Shown here: piece by piece, positions 57,901 to 64,000 of the stretch
Position numbering within the stretch: position 1 is the stretch's first letter
Layout: every line of letters starts with the position of its first letter
DNA from: Stanieria cyanosphaera PCC 7437
GTDB taxonomy: Bacteria; Cyanobacteriota; Cyanobacteriia; Cyanobacteriales; Xenococcaceae
DNA length: 64,000 bases
Reading direction: 5' to 3'
Assembly: GCF_000317575.1 (NCBI RefSeq)
Contig: NC_019748.1
Coordinates: 4,236,501 to 4,300,500, forward strand
Translations under genes and position numbers: made by a program
The notes under the pieces: generated by a model
Told to the model about the DNA's origin: nothing
Seen by the model: the letters and a program-made list of their open reading frames with translations, nothing else
Databases searched by the model: none

Positions 57901-58313
57901 TTGGCTCCAGGGCTCGTGATGTCCGTGAGGAACGGTTAGCCCAAGCAACAAGTTCGCCAGTCTTGTCCTCAACTTCAAATGGTAGTAATAATGGCAATCA
58001 AACAATTGTACCTCCCTCTCAACCTACCATTCGACCCGCTCTAGACCAAGAACAATCTCTAACACCTACACAAAAGAAAAAGCGACGTTTCTATGGTTCG
58101 GTAGAGTTAAACTCATTACGTTTAATTGGTGATGTTCAGCAAATAGCGGACGAAGTAGTCCAGCATTTAACTAGCCTTAAGAACGCCAAGGTCAAAGTTA
58201 CCCTTGAAATTGAAGCTGAGGAAGAAGGTGGAATACCAGATAGTGTTATTCGCACAGTGAGTGAAAATTGTCGAACCCTTAAGTTTAAATCTCAGGAGTT
58301 TGAAGAAGAATAA
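54918..58313 (+). pseudogene. HEPN-DUF499 defence ATPase, split by one TAA codon
   Basis: From ATG 54918, 136 residues form a Swt1-type HEPN domain (RVGRALDILREGLYPFVERE, ending with an R-x4-H motif in TIRNDWAHGNN). A TAA at 55326-55328 follows VEKQK. The frame stays open beyond it (ELLRLRFEEQARWEKRKATN, WREIVTPHDDVALGRF) through the DUF499 P-loop ATPase: Walker A TNFGGGKTHA near residue 250, Walker B CLILIDEWVAY near 361, and arginine-rich motor segments, ending at 58313. Reinitiation at GTG 55458 could still make the ATPase part (951 residues). DUF499 proteins pair with DUF1156 methylases in phage-defence loci. Confidence 0.85.
57885..57923. repeat. In-frame palindrome in the DUF499 linker
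   Basis: GACACG...CCCTGGAGC-TTG-GCTCCAGGG...CGTG-TGTC is a strong hairpin (9-bp core stem) in the coding frame, giving TSLELGSRARDV between the ATPase body and a Ser/Asn-rich linker. The sequence differs from the CTCACCCC/CCTCTCC family, so it would be a second kind of palindrome inside a gene of this island. Confidence 0.55.
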
Positions 58314-58580
58314 GAAAAAACTTTGAGATTAATAGCTTAATTAGATTTGGCAATAATTTTTTTAATTCTTTATGATTTAGAGGTTGGATAAATGTTAAAC
58401 AAAAGCTGCAAAAAGTAAAATGCCGACAAAGATTAAGCGCTCGCGCCCTTTGTAAATATATTCAAAACTTAGGATAAGTTTAAATAATAATCTGTTCCAG
58501 ACAATCCTCTATCATATAGATATCGTCTTCTTGTATCAACCAAACCGCAACAAACTTCAATTAAGCAACCAAACAAGACT

Positions 58581-58928
58581 ATGAGTTCCTCAAATAATCA
58601 AGATTGGCAACGTCGTATAGAAGAAATAGAAGCCGAAATCAATTATAGTGAATCTAATACTCATCAAGAAAGCACTGAAACAGTTCGTCCTCACGTAGAA
58701 ATTGATCGCTCTCAATCAATAGAAAAATGGCTTAATTTCGCCAAAGATTGGTTTAACAATTTATCTTCAGAAGGAAGAATAGCAGTAGGTGTAGTAGGGG
58801 TTTTAGTCAGTTTTTCTATACTCAGTAGTTTTCTTCGCCTGATTAGTTCTTTGGTAAGTATTGCTATTCTGGCAGGCTTATTATATTTCGGTTATAAGTT
58901 TTTCCTCAATTATTCCCGAAAGGAATAA
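58581..58928 (+). CDS. Small membrane-anchored hypothetical protein
   Basis: A 115-residue protein with a hydrophilic acidic N terminus (about 1-60) and two adjacent hydrophobic helices (IAVGVVGVLVSFSILSSFL and SLVSIAILAGLLYFGYKFFL) before a basic end. The layout is common to small cyanobacterial thylakoid or inner-membrane proteins, but I cannot name the family. It stands alone between the defence island and cysK. Confidence 0.7.
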   Translation: MSSSNNQDWQRRIEEIEAEINYSESNTHQESTETVRPHVEIDRSQSIEKWLNFAKDWFNNLSSEGRIAVGVVGVLVSFSILSSFLRLISSLVSIAILAGLLYFGYKFFLNYSRKE

Positions 58929-59253
58929 AAACATTGTTTCATTAATGTAAAAAATACTAGATATTTTTTGCCAATTTTGAGGTTGGTATTGTGGTGCTTG
59001 TTTAATTAGTTTTGATTGATAAAATATTTTGATTAATTTGCTCATTTAGCAAGGTTTTTGAACTCGATTGTAAAAATTGTTTTTAATTCGATTTCAAACA
59101 AACAAGGCTAATTGGTCAAGCCCTTGTGATAGATGTAATATTTTTTGAGCAGTTTAATAAAGCCAAAAATTTTAGTTGAATTGGTAATCAAGCGTTAAAT
59201 AATTAAGAATAAGGTACAGTCTTTTTTACACAAACAATTACAAGAATTTTGCT
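58929..59253. other. AT-rich intergenic region before cysK
   Basis: About 325 bases without a gene, strong hairpin or recognisable repeat. It presumably holds the cysK promoter, which I cannot place. Confidence 0.4.
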
Positions 59254-60216
59254 ATGCGTATTGCTAACAATATTACTGAACTGGTCGGTCGTACTCCTCT
59301 AGTACGCTTAAATAGAATTCCTTTTAGTGAAGGCTGTTTAGCACAAATCGTCGTTAAATTAGAAAGCATGAATCCCGCAGCTTCGGTAAAAGACCGTATC
59401 GGAGTTAACATGATTAATGCTGCCGAAAAAGCAGGATTAATTTTTCCTGGTCGTACAATTTTAGTTGAACCAACTTCAGGCAACACTGGGATTGCTTTGG
59501 CAATGGCAGCAGCAGCTAAAGGGTATCAATTAATTTTAACTATGCCCGAAAGTATGAGCTTAGAAAGAAGACTAATGCTCAAAGGATACGGGGCAAAATT
59601 AGAATTAACCCCTGCTAAAGAAGGTATGAAAGGGGCAATTAGCAAAGCAGCAGAATTAGTAGATAGTATCCCCAATGCTTATATGCTGCAACAATTTAAT
59701 AATCCAGCCAATCCAGAAATTCACCGTTTAACTACCGCAGAAGAAATTTGGACAGATACCGATGGAGAAGTTGATATTCTCATTGCTGGAGTAGGTACAG
59801 GCGGAACAATTACAGGGGTAGCAGAAGTAATTAAACCCAGAAAACCAGAATTTAAAGCGATCGCAGTTGAACCAACTGGCAGCCCCGTGCTTTCTGGTGG
59901 TAATGCTGGTTCTCATAAAATTCAGGGAATTGGGGCGGGTTTCGTGCCTGAAGTTCTCAATTTAGATTTAATCGATGAAGTGATTACCGTTACTAATGAA
60001 GAAGCTATTAATTACAGTCGTCGTTTAGCTAGAGAAGAAGGCATTTTATCAGGTATTTCCTCTGGGGCTGCTCTTTACGCAGCAATTAAAGTAGGTAAAC
60101 GTCCTGAAAATGCTGGCAAGCTGATTGTGATGATTCAACCAAGCTTTGGCGAACGTTATCTCAGTACACCTTTATTTCAAGATTTAGAGGAAGAAAAATC
60201 AGCACTACAAGTTTAA
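59254..60216 (+). CDS. cysK: Cysteine synthase A (O-acetylserine sulfhydrylase)
   Basis: CysK makes cysteine from O-acetylserine and sulfide with pyridoxal phosphate. The 320-residue protein has [15 protein letters not shown] at the start, the PLP lysine in [11 protein letters not shown], the substrate loop [11 protein letters not shown], the phosphate-binding [11 protein letters not shown], and ends after [20 protein letters not shown]. Length is normal. A strong hairpin follows. It precedes grxC-gshB, so the cysteine and glutathione genes are grouped. Confidence 0.96.
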   Translation: MRIANNITELVGRTPLVRLNRIPFSEGCLAQIVVKLESMNPAASVKDRIGVNMINAAEKAGLIFPGRTILVEPTSGNTGIALAMAAAAKGYQLILTMPESMSLERRLMLKGYGAKLELTPAKEGMKGAISKAAELVDSIPNAYMLQQFNNPANPEIHRLTTAEEIWTDTDGEVDILIAGVGTGGTITGVAEVIKPRKPEFKAIAVEPTGSPVLSGGNAGSHKIQGIGAGFVPEVLNLDLIDEVITVTNEEAINYSRRLAREEGILSGISSGAALYAAIKVGKRPENAGKLIVMIQPSFGERYLSTPLFQDLEEEKSALQV

Positions 60217-60225
60217 AGCTAGTAG

Positions 60226-60247
60226 AGACGCGATCTATCGCGTCTTT
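60226..60247 (+). terminator. Factor-independent terminator after cysK
   Basis: AGACGCGAT (60226-60234) pairs perfectly with ATCGCGTCT (60237-60245), nearly loopless, followed by TT. It starts 10 bases after the cysK stop. Confidence 0.65.
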
Positions 60248-60350
60248 ACAATTACCAACTTATCCGCCGATCAACAATCAACTATTAACAATGATTAAAA
60301 TAAATGCGGTATAAAGATTAAAGTAACATTACTTAACACTCAAACTCACT

Positions 60351-60620
60351 ATGACAGCAACAGTAGAAATTTACACTTGGAGTCGATGTCCTTTCTGTAT
60401 CCGTGCTAAAGCCTTATTGGATCGTAAAGGAGTTGAGTATACCGAATATTGTATTGATGGTGACGAAGATGCCAGAGCTAAGATGGCACAACGAGCTAAC
60501 GGTAGAACAAGTTTACCCCAGATTTTTATAGACGATCGCCATGTTGGTGGTTGTGACGATCTTTATGACTTAGAAAGTCAAGATCAATTAGACCCTCTGC
60601 TTGAAGGCAGTGCAGCATAA
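60351..60620 (+). CDS. grxC: Glutaredoxin 3
   Basis: An 89-residue dithiol glutaredoxin with active site CPFC (WSRCPFCIRAKALL, about residues 11-20), the TSLPQIFIDDRHVGGCDDLY cis-Pro loop, and the GrxC-type overall pattern. It reduces protein disulfides with glutathione. gshB begins 15 bases downstream, an arrangement conserved in cyanobacteria. Confidence 0.95.
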   Translation: MTATVEIYTWSRCPFCIRAKALLDRKGVEYTEYCIDGDEDARAKMAQRANGRTSLPQIFIDDRHVGGCDDLYDLESQDQLDPLLEGSAA

Positions 60621-60635
60621 AAAAGGAAATAGGGC

Positions 60636-61613
60636 GTGAAATTAGCATTTATTATTGACCCCATCTCGAAACTCGATCCTGGACACGATACCAGCGTCGC
60701 TATTATGGAGGCAGCCCAAATTTTAGGACATCAGGTTTGGATTACTCAAGCGGATAGCTTATCAATTATTGAGGGGAAAGCTTGGGCAAGACTTTCTTCC
60801 TTAGAATTAAAACCAGTTCAATTAGTTGATGGATTGTGGCAAGCAGATCGGGATTGGTATCAAATAGGCAATAGCTTCCTGACTGGTTTAGAAGAGATGG
60901 ATGCAGTGTTTATGCGTACCGATCCGCCCGTAACTATTCCTTATTTATATGCTACTTATATCTTGGACTTAATCGATCCGAATAAAACTTTGGTGATTAA
61001 TTCTCACCATGGTTTAAGAACGGCTAATGAAAAGATGTATGCTCTTCAGTTTCCTACAGTAATTCCTGAAACCATTGTCAGTCAGGATAAATCTGTGATT
61101 ACCAAATTTTTGGAAACCAAACAAAGAGCAGTTTTAAAACCGTTGGGAGGCAAAGCAGGAGAAGGAATTTTATTCTTAGCAGCAGGCGATCGCAATTTTA
61201 ACTCTTTGGTTGAAATTAGTACCAAACAAGGAAAAGAACCGGTGATGGTACAGGAATACTTGCCAGCAGCTAAAGAAGGAGATAAAAGAATTATCTTACT
61301 TAATGGTGAACCAATTGGGGCAGTCAATCGTATCCCTACTGGTAATGAATTTCGAGGCAATATGGCAGTAGGTGGTAGAGTTGCTCAAACAGACATTACA
61401 GAAAGAGAAAAAGAAATTTGTAGAGTTATTGCTCCCAAACTACTAGCAGATGGTTTGTATTTTGTCGGTATTGATGTGATTGGTGGTTATCTGACTGAAG
61501 TAAATGTTACCAGTCCCACAGGAATTAGAGAAGTAGACCGCCTCAACAATGTAAACTTGGGAAAACAAGTAATTCAATGGTTAGAAGAGTATTCCCAGCG
61601 CAGTGGCAAATAA
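60636..61613 (+). CDS. gshB: Glutathione synthetase
   Basis: GshB adds glycine to gamma-glutamylcysteine with ATP. The 325-residue ATP-grasp protein starts KLAFIIDPISKLDPGHDTS. It has VFMRTDPPVTIPYLYATYIL, the ATP-binding VLKPLGGKAGEGILFL, VQEYLPAAKEGDKRIILLNG, and the metal-binding end VIGGYLTEVNVTSPTGIREVDR. The start is GTG 60636, preceded by AAGGAAATAGGG. It is co-directional with grxC and likely in one operon. Confidence 0.96.
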   Translation: MKLAFIIDPISKLDPGHDTSVAIMEAAQILGHQVWITQADSLSIIEGKAWARLSSLELKPVQLVDGLWQADRDWYQIGNSFLTGLEEMDAVFMRTDPPVTIPYLYATYILDLIDPNKTLVINSHHGLRTANEKMYALQFPTVIPETIVSQDKSVITKFLETKQRAVLKPLGGKAGEGILFLAAGDRNFNSLVEISTKQGKEPVMVQEYLPAAKEGDKRIILLNGEPIGAVNRIPTGNEFRGNMAVGGRVAQTDITEREKEICRVIAPKLLADGLYFVGIDVIGGYLTEVNVTSPTGIREVDRLNNVNLGKQVIQWLEEYSQRSGK

Positions 61614-61731
61614 TAGAGTAAAGGATGAGAGAGGGGGAGAGACGGACAAACGGAGCAAACTAGTATGATTAAATATCGAAGCTACCCTACACTCGAAGTT
61701 CCCCTGCCCTTCAAAGTGATAACTGGTGTAC

Positions 61732-61786
61732 GGGCAAGGCAGTACCTTGCCCCCTACTGATAACTGATAACTGGTAACTGGTAACT
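61732..61786. repeat. Palindrome plus heptamer tandem repeat (STRR-like)
   Basis: GGGCAAGG (61732-61739) pairs with CCTTGCCC (61745-61752). Four heptamers follow directly: GATAACT twice and GGTAACT twice (61759-61786). Such short tandemly repeated heptamers are typical of filamentous and other cyanobacteria. They lie in the 178-base gap between gshB and the DUF2499 gene. Confidence 0.7.
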
Positions 61787-61791
61787 GAAAA

Positions 61792-62094
61792 ATGCACGCT
61801 CTTTCAATTCCCACTTGGATAGTTCATGTCTCTAGCGTCATCGAATGGATCGCTGCAATGTGGTTTATTTGGCGATATGGAGAGATTACAGGAGAAAAAT
61901 ACTGGTATGGTTTATCTTTTGCCATGTTACCAGCCTTAATTAGTGCGATGTCTGCTTGTACTTGGCATTTTTTTGATAATTTACCATCGCTTGAATGGTT
62001 AGTAACTTTGCAAGCAAGCACAACAGTGATCGGAAACTGCACTCTGTGTTTAGCTGCTTGGTGGATTTGGCGTTCTTCTTTACAAAAACAATAA
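61792..62094 (+). CDS. DUF2499 family protein (Ycf49-like)
   Basis: A 100-residue membrane protein with about three helices. MHALSIPTWIVHVSSVIEWIAAMWFIWRYG, then MLPALISAMSACTWHFFDN and the second half LEWLVTLQASTTVIGNCTLC are characteristic of DUF2499, conserved in cyanobacteria and plastids. The function is unknown. The DUF3593 gene begins three bases after its stop, a pairing conserved in phototrophs. Confidence 0.88.
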   Translation: MHALSIPTWIVHVSSVIEWIAAMWFIWRYGEITGEKYWYGLSFAMLPALISAMSACTWHFFDNLPSLEWLVTLQASTTVIGNCTLCLAAWWIWRSSLQKQ

Positions 62095-62097
62095 TCA

Positions 62098-62397
62098 ATG
62101 AATAAAGATAGTTTATTTGCTCTGTCGCTGTTTCCTTATCTTGGTTTTCTTTGGTTTCTAACGCGATCGCAAAAGACTCCTCGTTTAGCTTTAATTGGCT
62201 TTTATATGTTGCTTGTGTTTGTCGCAGTTACTATTCCTGCTGGTATTTATGCTAAGGTTCATTACGGCAAAGCCTTAGCTAATGTTGATTGGTTACATGG
62301 TAGTGCAGAAGTATTTTTAACCCTTTCCAATATCTTGGTTGTGTTGGGTTTTCGTCAGGCAATTCTAGACCGACAGAAGCAGATAACAAATAAATAA
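62098..62397 (+). CDS. DUF3593 family protein
   Basis: A 99-residue membrane protein with about three helices: FALSLFPYLGFLWFLTRSQ, LIGFYMLLVFVAVTIPAGIYAKVHYG, and VDWLHGSAEVFLTLSNILVVLGFRQAI. This matches DUF3593, a companion of DUF2499 in cyanobacteria. The role is unknown; co-occurrence with oxygenic phototrophs suggests a thylakoid function, which is inference. It is translated right after DUF2499. Confidence 0.87.
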   Translation: MNKDSLFALSLFPYLGFLWFLTRSQKTPRLALIGFYMLLVFVAVTIPAGIYAKVHYGKALANVDWLHGSAEVFLTLSNILVVLGFRQAILDRQKQITNK

Positions 62398-62414
62398 AAA
62401 TAAATAGATATGGA

Positions 62415-62428
62415 CGTAGCACGCTACG
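62415..62428. terminator. Short palindrome between convergent genes
   Basis: CGTAGC (62415-62420) and GCTACG (62423-62428) form a tight hairpin in the 51-base gap between the convergent DUF3593 and hypothetical genes. The GACGTAGC...GCTACGCC word is a common cyanobacterial intergenic repeat. Confidence 0.4.
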
Positions 62429-62448
62429 CCCTAATAGTTTTTGATTGA

Positions 62449-63282
62449 TTAAGTTTCTAGCGGAACAAAGATTTGTTCTTCTTCTAAATATCGCCAAGCA
62501 ACTCCTTCAGGATCTCGACTTTGACTCCATTCAGGAAAGTCTGGTTGACTTTTACGCCTGCCGACGGTGCTAGAGTGAACTTCTAGACGATCAGATAAAT
62601 CAGCTTGAGATAAGCTTAAGCTAGATTGTTCTGTGGTGGTTGCTGAATCTTGGGGTTGGGTTTCGGTTGCAGTTGCTGCTGGCATAGGAGCATCTACCTG
62701 GATTGATTCAGCAGAAGTAGATGGTTCTGGTTCTACTTGAGTAGTAGTTTGGTTTTGTTCTTGTTTGGCTTTTTGTTCTGCTAATTCTCGAAACAGAGAT
62801 TTACTTGGTGGTTTACTAGCAGATCCAGCACTAACTAATTGCGGTGTAGTTGAAGTTTCTTCCTCTTCATCATCAAAATCACCAAAAGGTTCGCTGTCGT
62901 CAAAAATTCGACCAAGCGCACTAGCTGTAGGAAAATAATAAACTACGCCTTTGTCTTTTATTTGTTTAGGGGCAACACCGTATTCATCGGCTTTGCGTTC
63001 GAGGAAAACTTTAGCACTTCTCGAAGTAAGGTTGGCTACTACGGATAAATCTAAGGGTGTTAAATAACCTTTGTTATCCCTAACTAATTGATTAAAGTAA
63101 GGGTTAACTTGGGCAGACCATTTTTCCCACTGATAATTTTGCCAAGCTTTCCAAGCAACAATTAATAGGGCTAAGATTAATAGTACTAGCCAAAACTTAT
63201 ACAAAACCAGCACCACGAAGGCGACAGGAATAATTAAAATCAGAATGCCAGCAGAACTATTATCTAATACTCTTCCAGTCAT
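62449..63282 (-). CDS. Hypothetical membrane-anchored protein
   Basis: A 277-residue protein. Two closely spaced hydrophobic segments lie near the N terminus (AGILILIIPVAFVVLVLYKF and WLVLLILALLIVAWKAW, about 11-50). A compact soluble part follows (YFNQLVRDNKGYLTPLDLSVVANLTSRSAKVFLERKADEYG), resembling a small winged-helix or dimerisation unit. An acidic, Gln/Ser/Thr-rich linker and a conserved tail (PDFPEWSQSRDPEGVAWRYLEEEQIFVPLET) complete it. I do not recognise a named family. Confidence 0.75.
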   Translation of the reverse strand: MTGRVLDNSSAGILILIIPVAFVVLVLYKFWLVLLILALLIVAWKAWQNYQWEKWSAQVNPYFNQLVRDNKGYLTPLDLSVVANLTSRSAKVFLERKADEYGVAPKQIKDKGVVYYFPTASALGRIFDDSEPFGDFDDEEEETSTTPQLVSAGSASKPPSKSLFRELAEQKAKQEQNQTTTQVEPEPSTSAESIQVDAPMPAATATETQPQDSATTTEQSSLSLSQADLSDRLEVHSSTVGRRKSQPDFPEWSQSRDPEGVAWRYLEEEQIFVPLET

Positions 63283-63393
63283 GATTCTGGTTGCAACTTT
63301 TTGTTTAATTGCATTGCATGGTTAATAATTGCCAATCTTAAGACAAATTGCGTTGCATTGCACGCAAGGATGGCAAAGATTTATAACAATCAA

Positions 63394-64000
63394 CTAAATT
63401 GTTGCATTGATGTTAGATAAATCTAGACGTTGCAACATTGCTTTACGGGCTGCAACAGCTAGGTTATCTTCTAGTTTAGTTAAGGAAATTTCTTGTTGAT
63501 ATTTTTGTTGCAAGGAAGTTTTGATTAACCAATCAGCTAGAAAAGGATTTTTTGGTAACAATGGGCCATGAGAATAGGTAGCGATCGCGTTGCGGTAAAA
63601 TGCTCCTTCTGTGCCATCTTCCCCATTATTACCATAACCTTTGATTACTTTACCTAATGCAGCAACATTATTTAAATAGGTTCTTCCACCGTGATTTTCA
63701 AACCCAATTACTAGAGGTTGAGTACCTAAACTAGTTTTTAAGTCTTCTGCTAAGGGAGAAGCGGTAATTTCAAACACCACATTGCCAATACAACGTTTAG
63801 CATCAATTCCAGGGTGTTTACTGACTAAATCTAATAATCCTAAACCTTCTATTTTTTGTCCTAAAGCTGGTTCATAATAATGCCCTAATAGTTGAGGCGA
63901 ACCACAAGTAAATACTCCAGGTGTACCAGTTTCGATTTTAGCTTTTAAAGCTTTAGCTTTTTCACCTTTTAAGTCGCGCATGACAATTTCTTGTTGACGA
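63394..64000 (-). CDS. GatD-like type 1 glutamine amidotransferase (5' end beyond the right edge)
   Basis: The frame continues past the window end (QQEIVMRDLKGEKAKALKAK). The conserved parts are CGSPQLLGHYYE with the nucleophile Cys expected in the TCGSPQ segment, GFENHGGRTYL, GYGNNGEDGTEGAFYRNAIATYSHGPLLPKNPFLADWL with the catalytic His, and a helical end. This is the CobB/CobQ-like amidotransferase of the MurT-GatD pair that amidates lipid II glutamate. MurT is not in view and would lie to the right if adjacent. The ATG at 63981 is internal, since homology begins before it. Confidence 0.85.
   Translation of the reverse strand, partial: RQQEIVMRDLKGEKAKALKAKIETGTPGVFTCGSPQLLGHYYEPALGQKIEGLGLLDLVSKHPGIDAKRCIGNVVFEITASPLAEDLKTSLGTQPLVIGFENHGGRTYLNNVAALGKVIKGYGNNGEDGTEGAFYRNAIATYSHGPLLPKNPFLADWLIKTSLQQKYQQEISLTKLEDNLAVAARKAMLQRLDLSNINATI

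Overview
The window is a stretch of a cyanobacterial chromosome. It is AT-rich, carries many copies of the HIP1 octamer GCGATCGC, and encodes marker genes of oxygenic phototrophs: light-dependent protochlorophyllide reductase (por), two subunits of the dark-operative enzyme (chlL, chlN), Ftn2/ARC6, minCDE, Ycf39, a DUF2499/DUF3593 pair and an Omp85 next to purC. A Pleurocapsales-type genome such as Stanieria is my guess from the overall look; the sequence alone does not prove it.

Layout. 1-14.2 kb is core: omp85 (partial), purC, an ABC permease, accA, an SDR gene, folE, an HPP membrane protein, rpsB-tsf with a structured leader, a hypothetical gene, recG and a DUF2934/pentapeptide protein. 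14.5-19.5 kb is the chlorophyll cluster: por facing chlL-DUF5331-chlN, with a dead VapC toxin gene between them. 19.6-23.8 kb holds a DUF29 gene, a MazEF-like pair, and an acyltransferase/MEKHLA/glyoxalase/MFS group. 23.8-26.5 kb is a mobile-element patch: a TnpB-only IS200/IS605-type element that truncates a DUF2809 gene, and an IS630 element that splits ycf39 near its 3' end. 27.5-41.6 kb returns to core: ftn2, a DUF1537 kinase, minCDE, ppc, a DUF4278 protein, ureD and dnaG.

41.7-58.3 kb is a decaying defence island. Its backbone is a three-part set: a SNF2-type helicase with a DUF3883 tail (one open reading frame), a DUF1156 DNA methylase (wrecked) and a HEPN-DUF499 ATPase (split by one stop codon). 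HigBA, MazEF, a broken DUF29 gene, a TacAT acetyltransferase toxin pair and an LRAT-fold protein lie between these parts. The methylase gene has a nested structure: a frameshifting deletion; a DUF559-endonuclease unit bounded by palindromic GC-rich inverted repeats; an IS4-family element with an 11-bp target duplication inside one of those repeats; and a second TnpB element, identical to and inverted relative to the copy at 24 kb, at a place where the catalytic part of the methylase is missing. Palindromes of the same CTCACCCC/CCTCTCC family also lie in frame inside the helicase gene and the methylase 3' part.

58.5-64 kb is core again: a small membrane protein, cysK, grxC-gshB (glutathione pathway), DUF2499/DUF3593, a hypothetical membrane protein and the 3' part of a GatD-like glutamine amidotransferase.

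The observations I rate highest are the DUF559/palindrome unit and its DUF559-free relatives inside genes, the degraded HEPN-DUF499/DUF1156/SNF2 defence locus, a pseudoknot-capable rpsB leader that pairs up to the Shine-Dalgarno sequence, and the IS630 insertion in ycf39.
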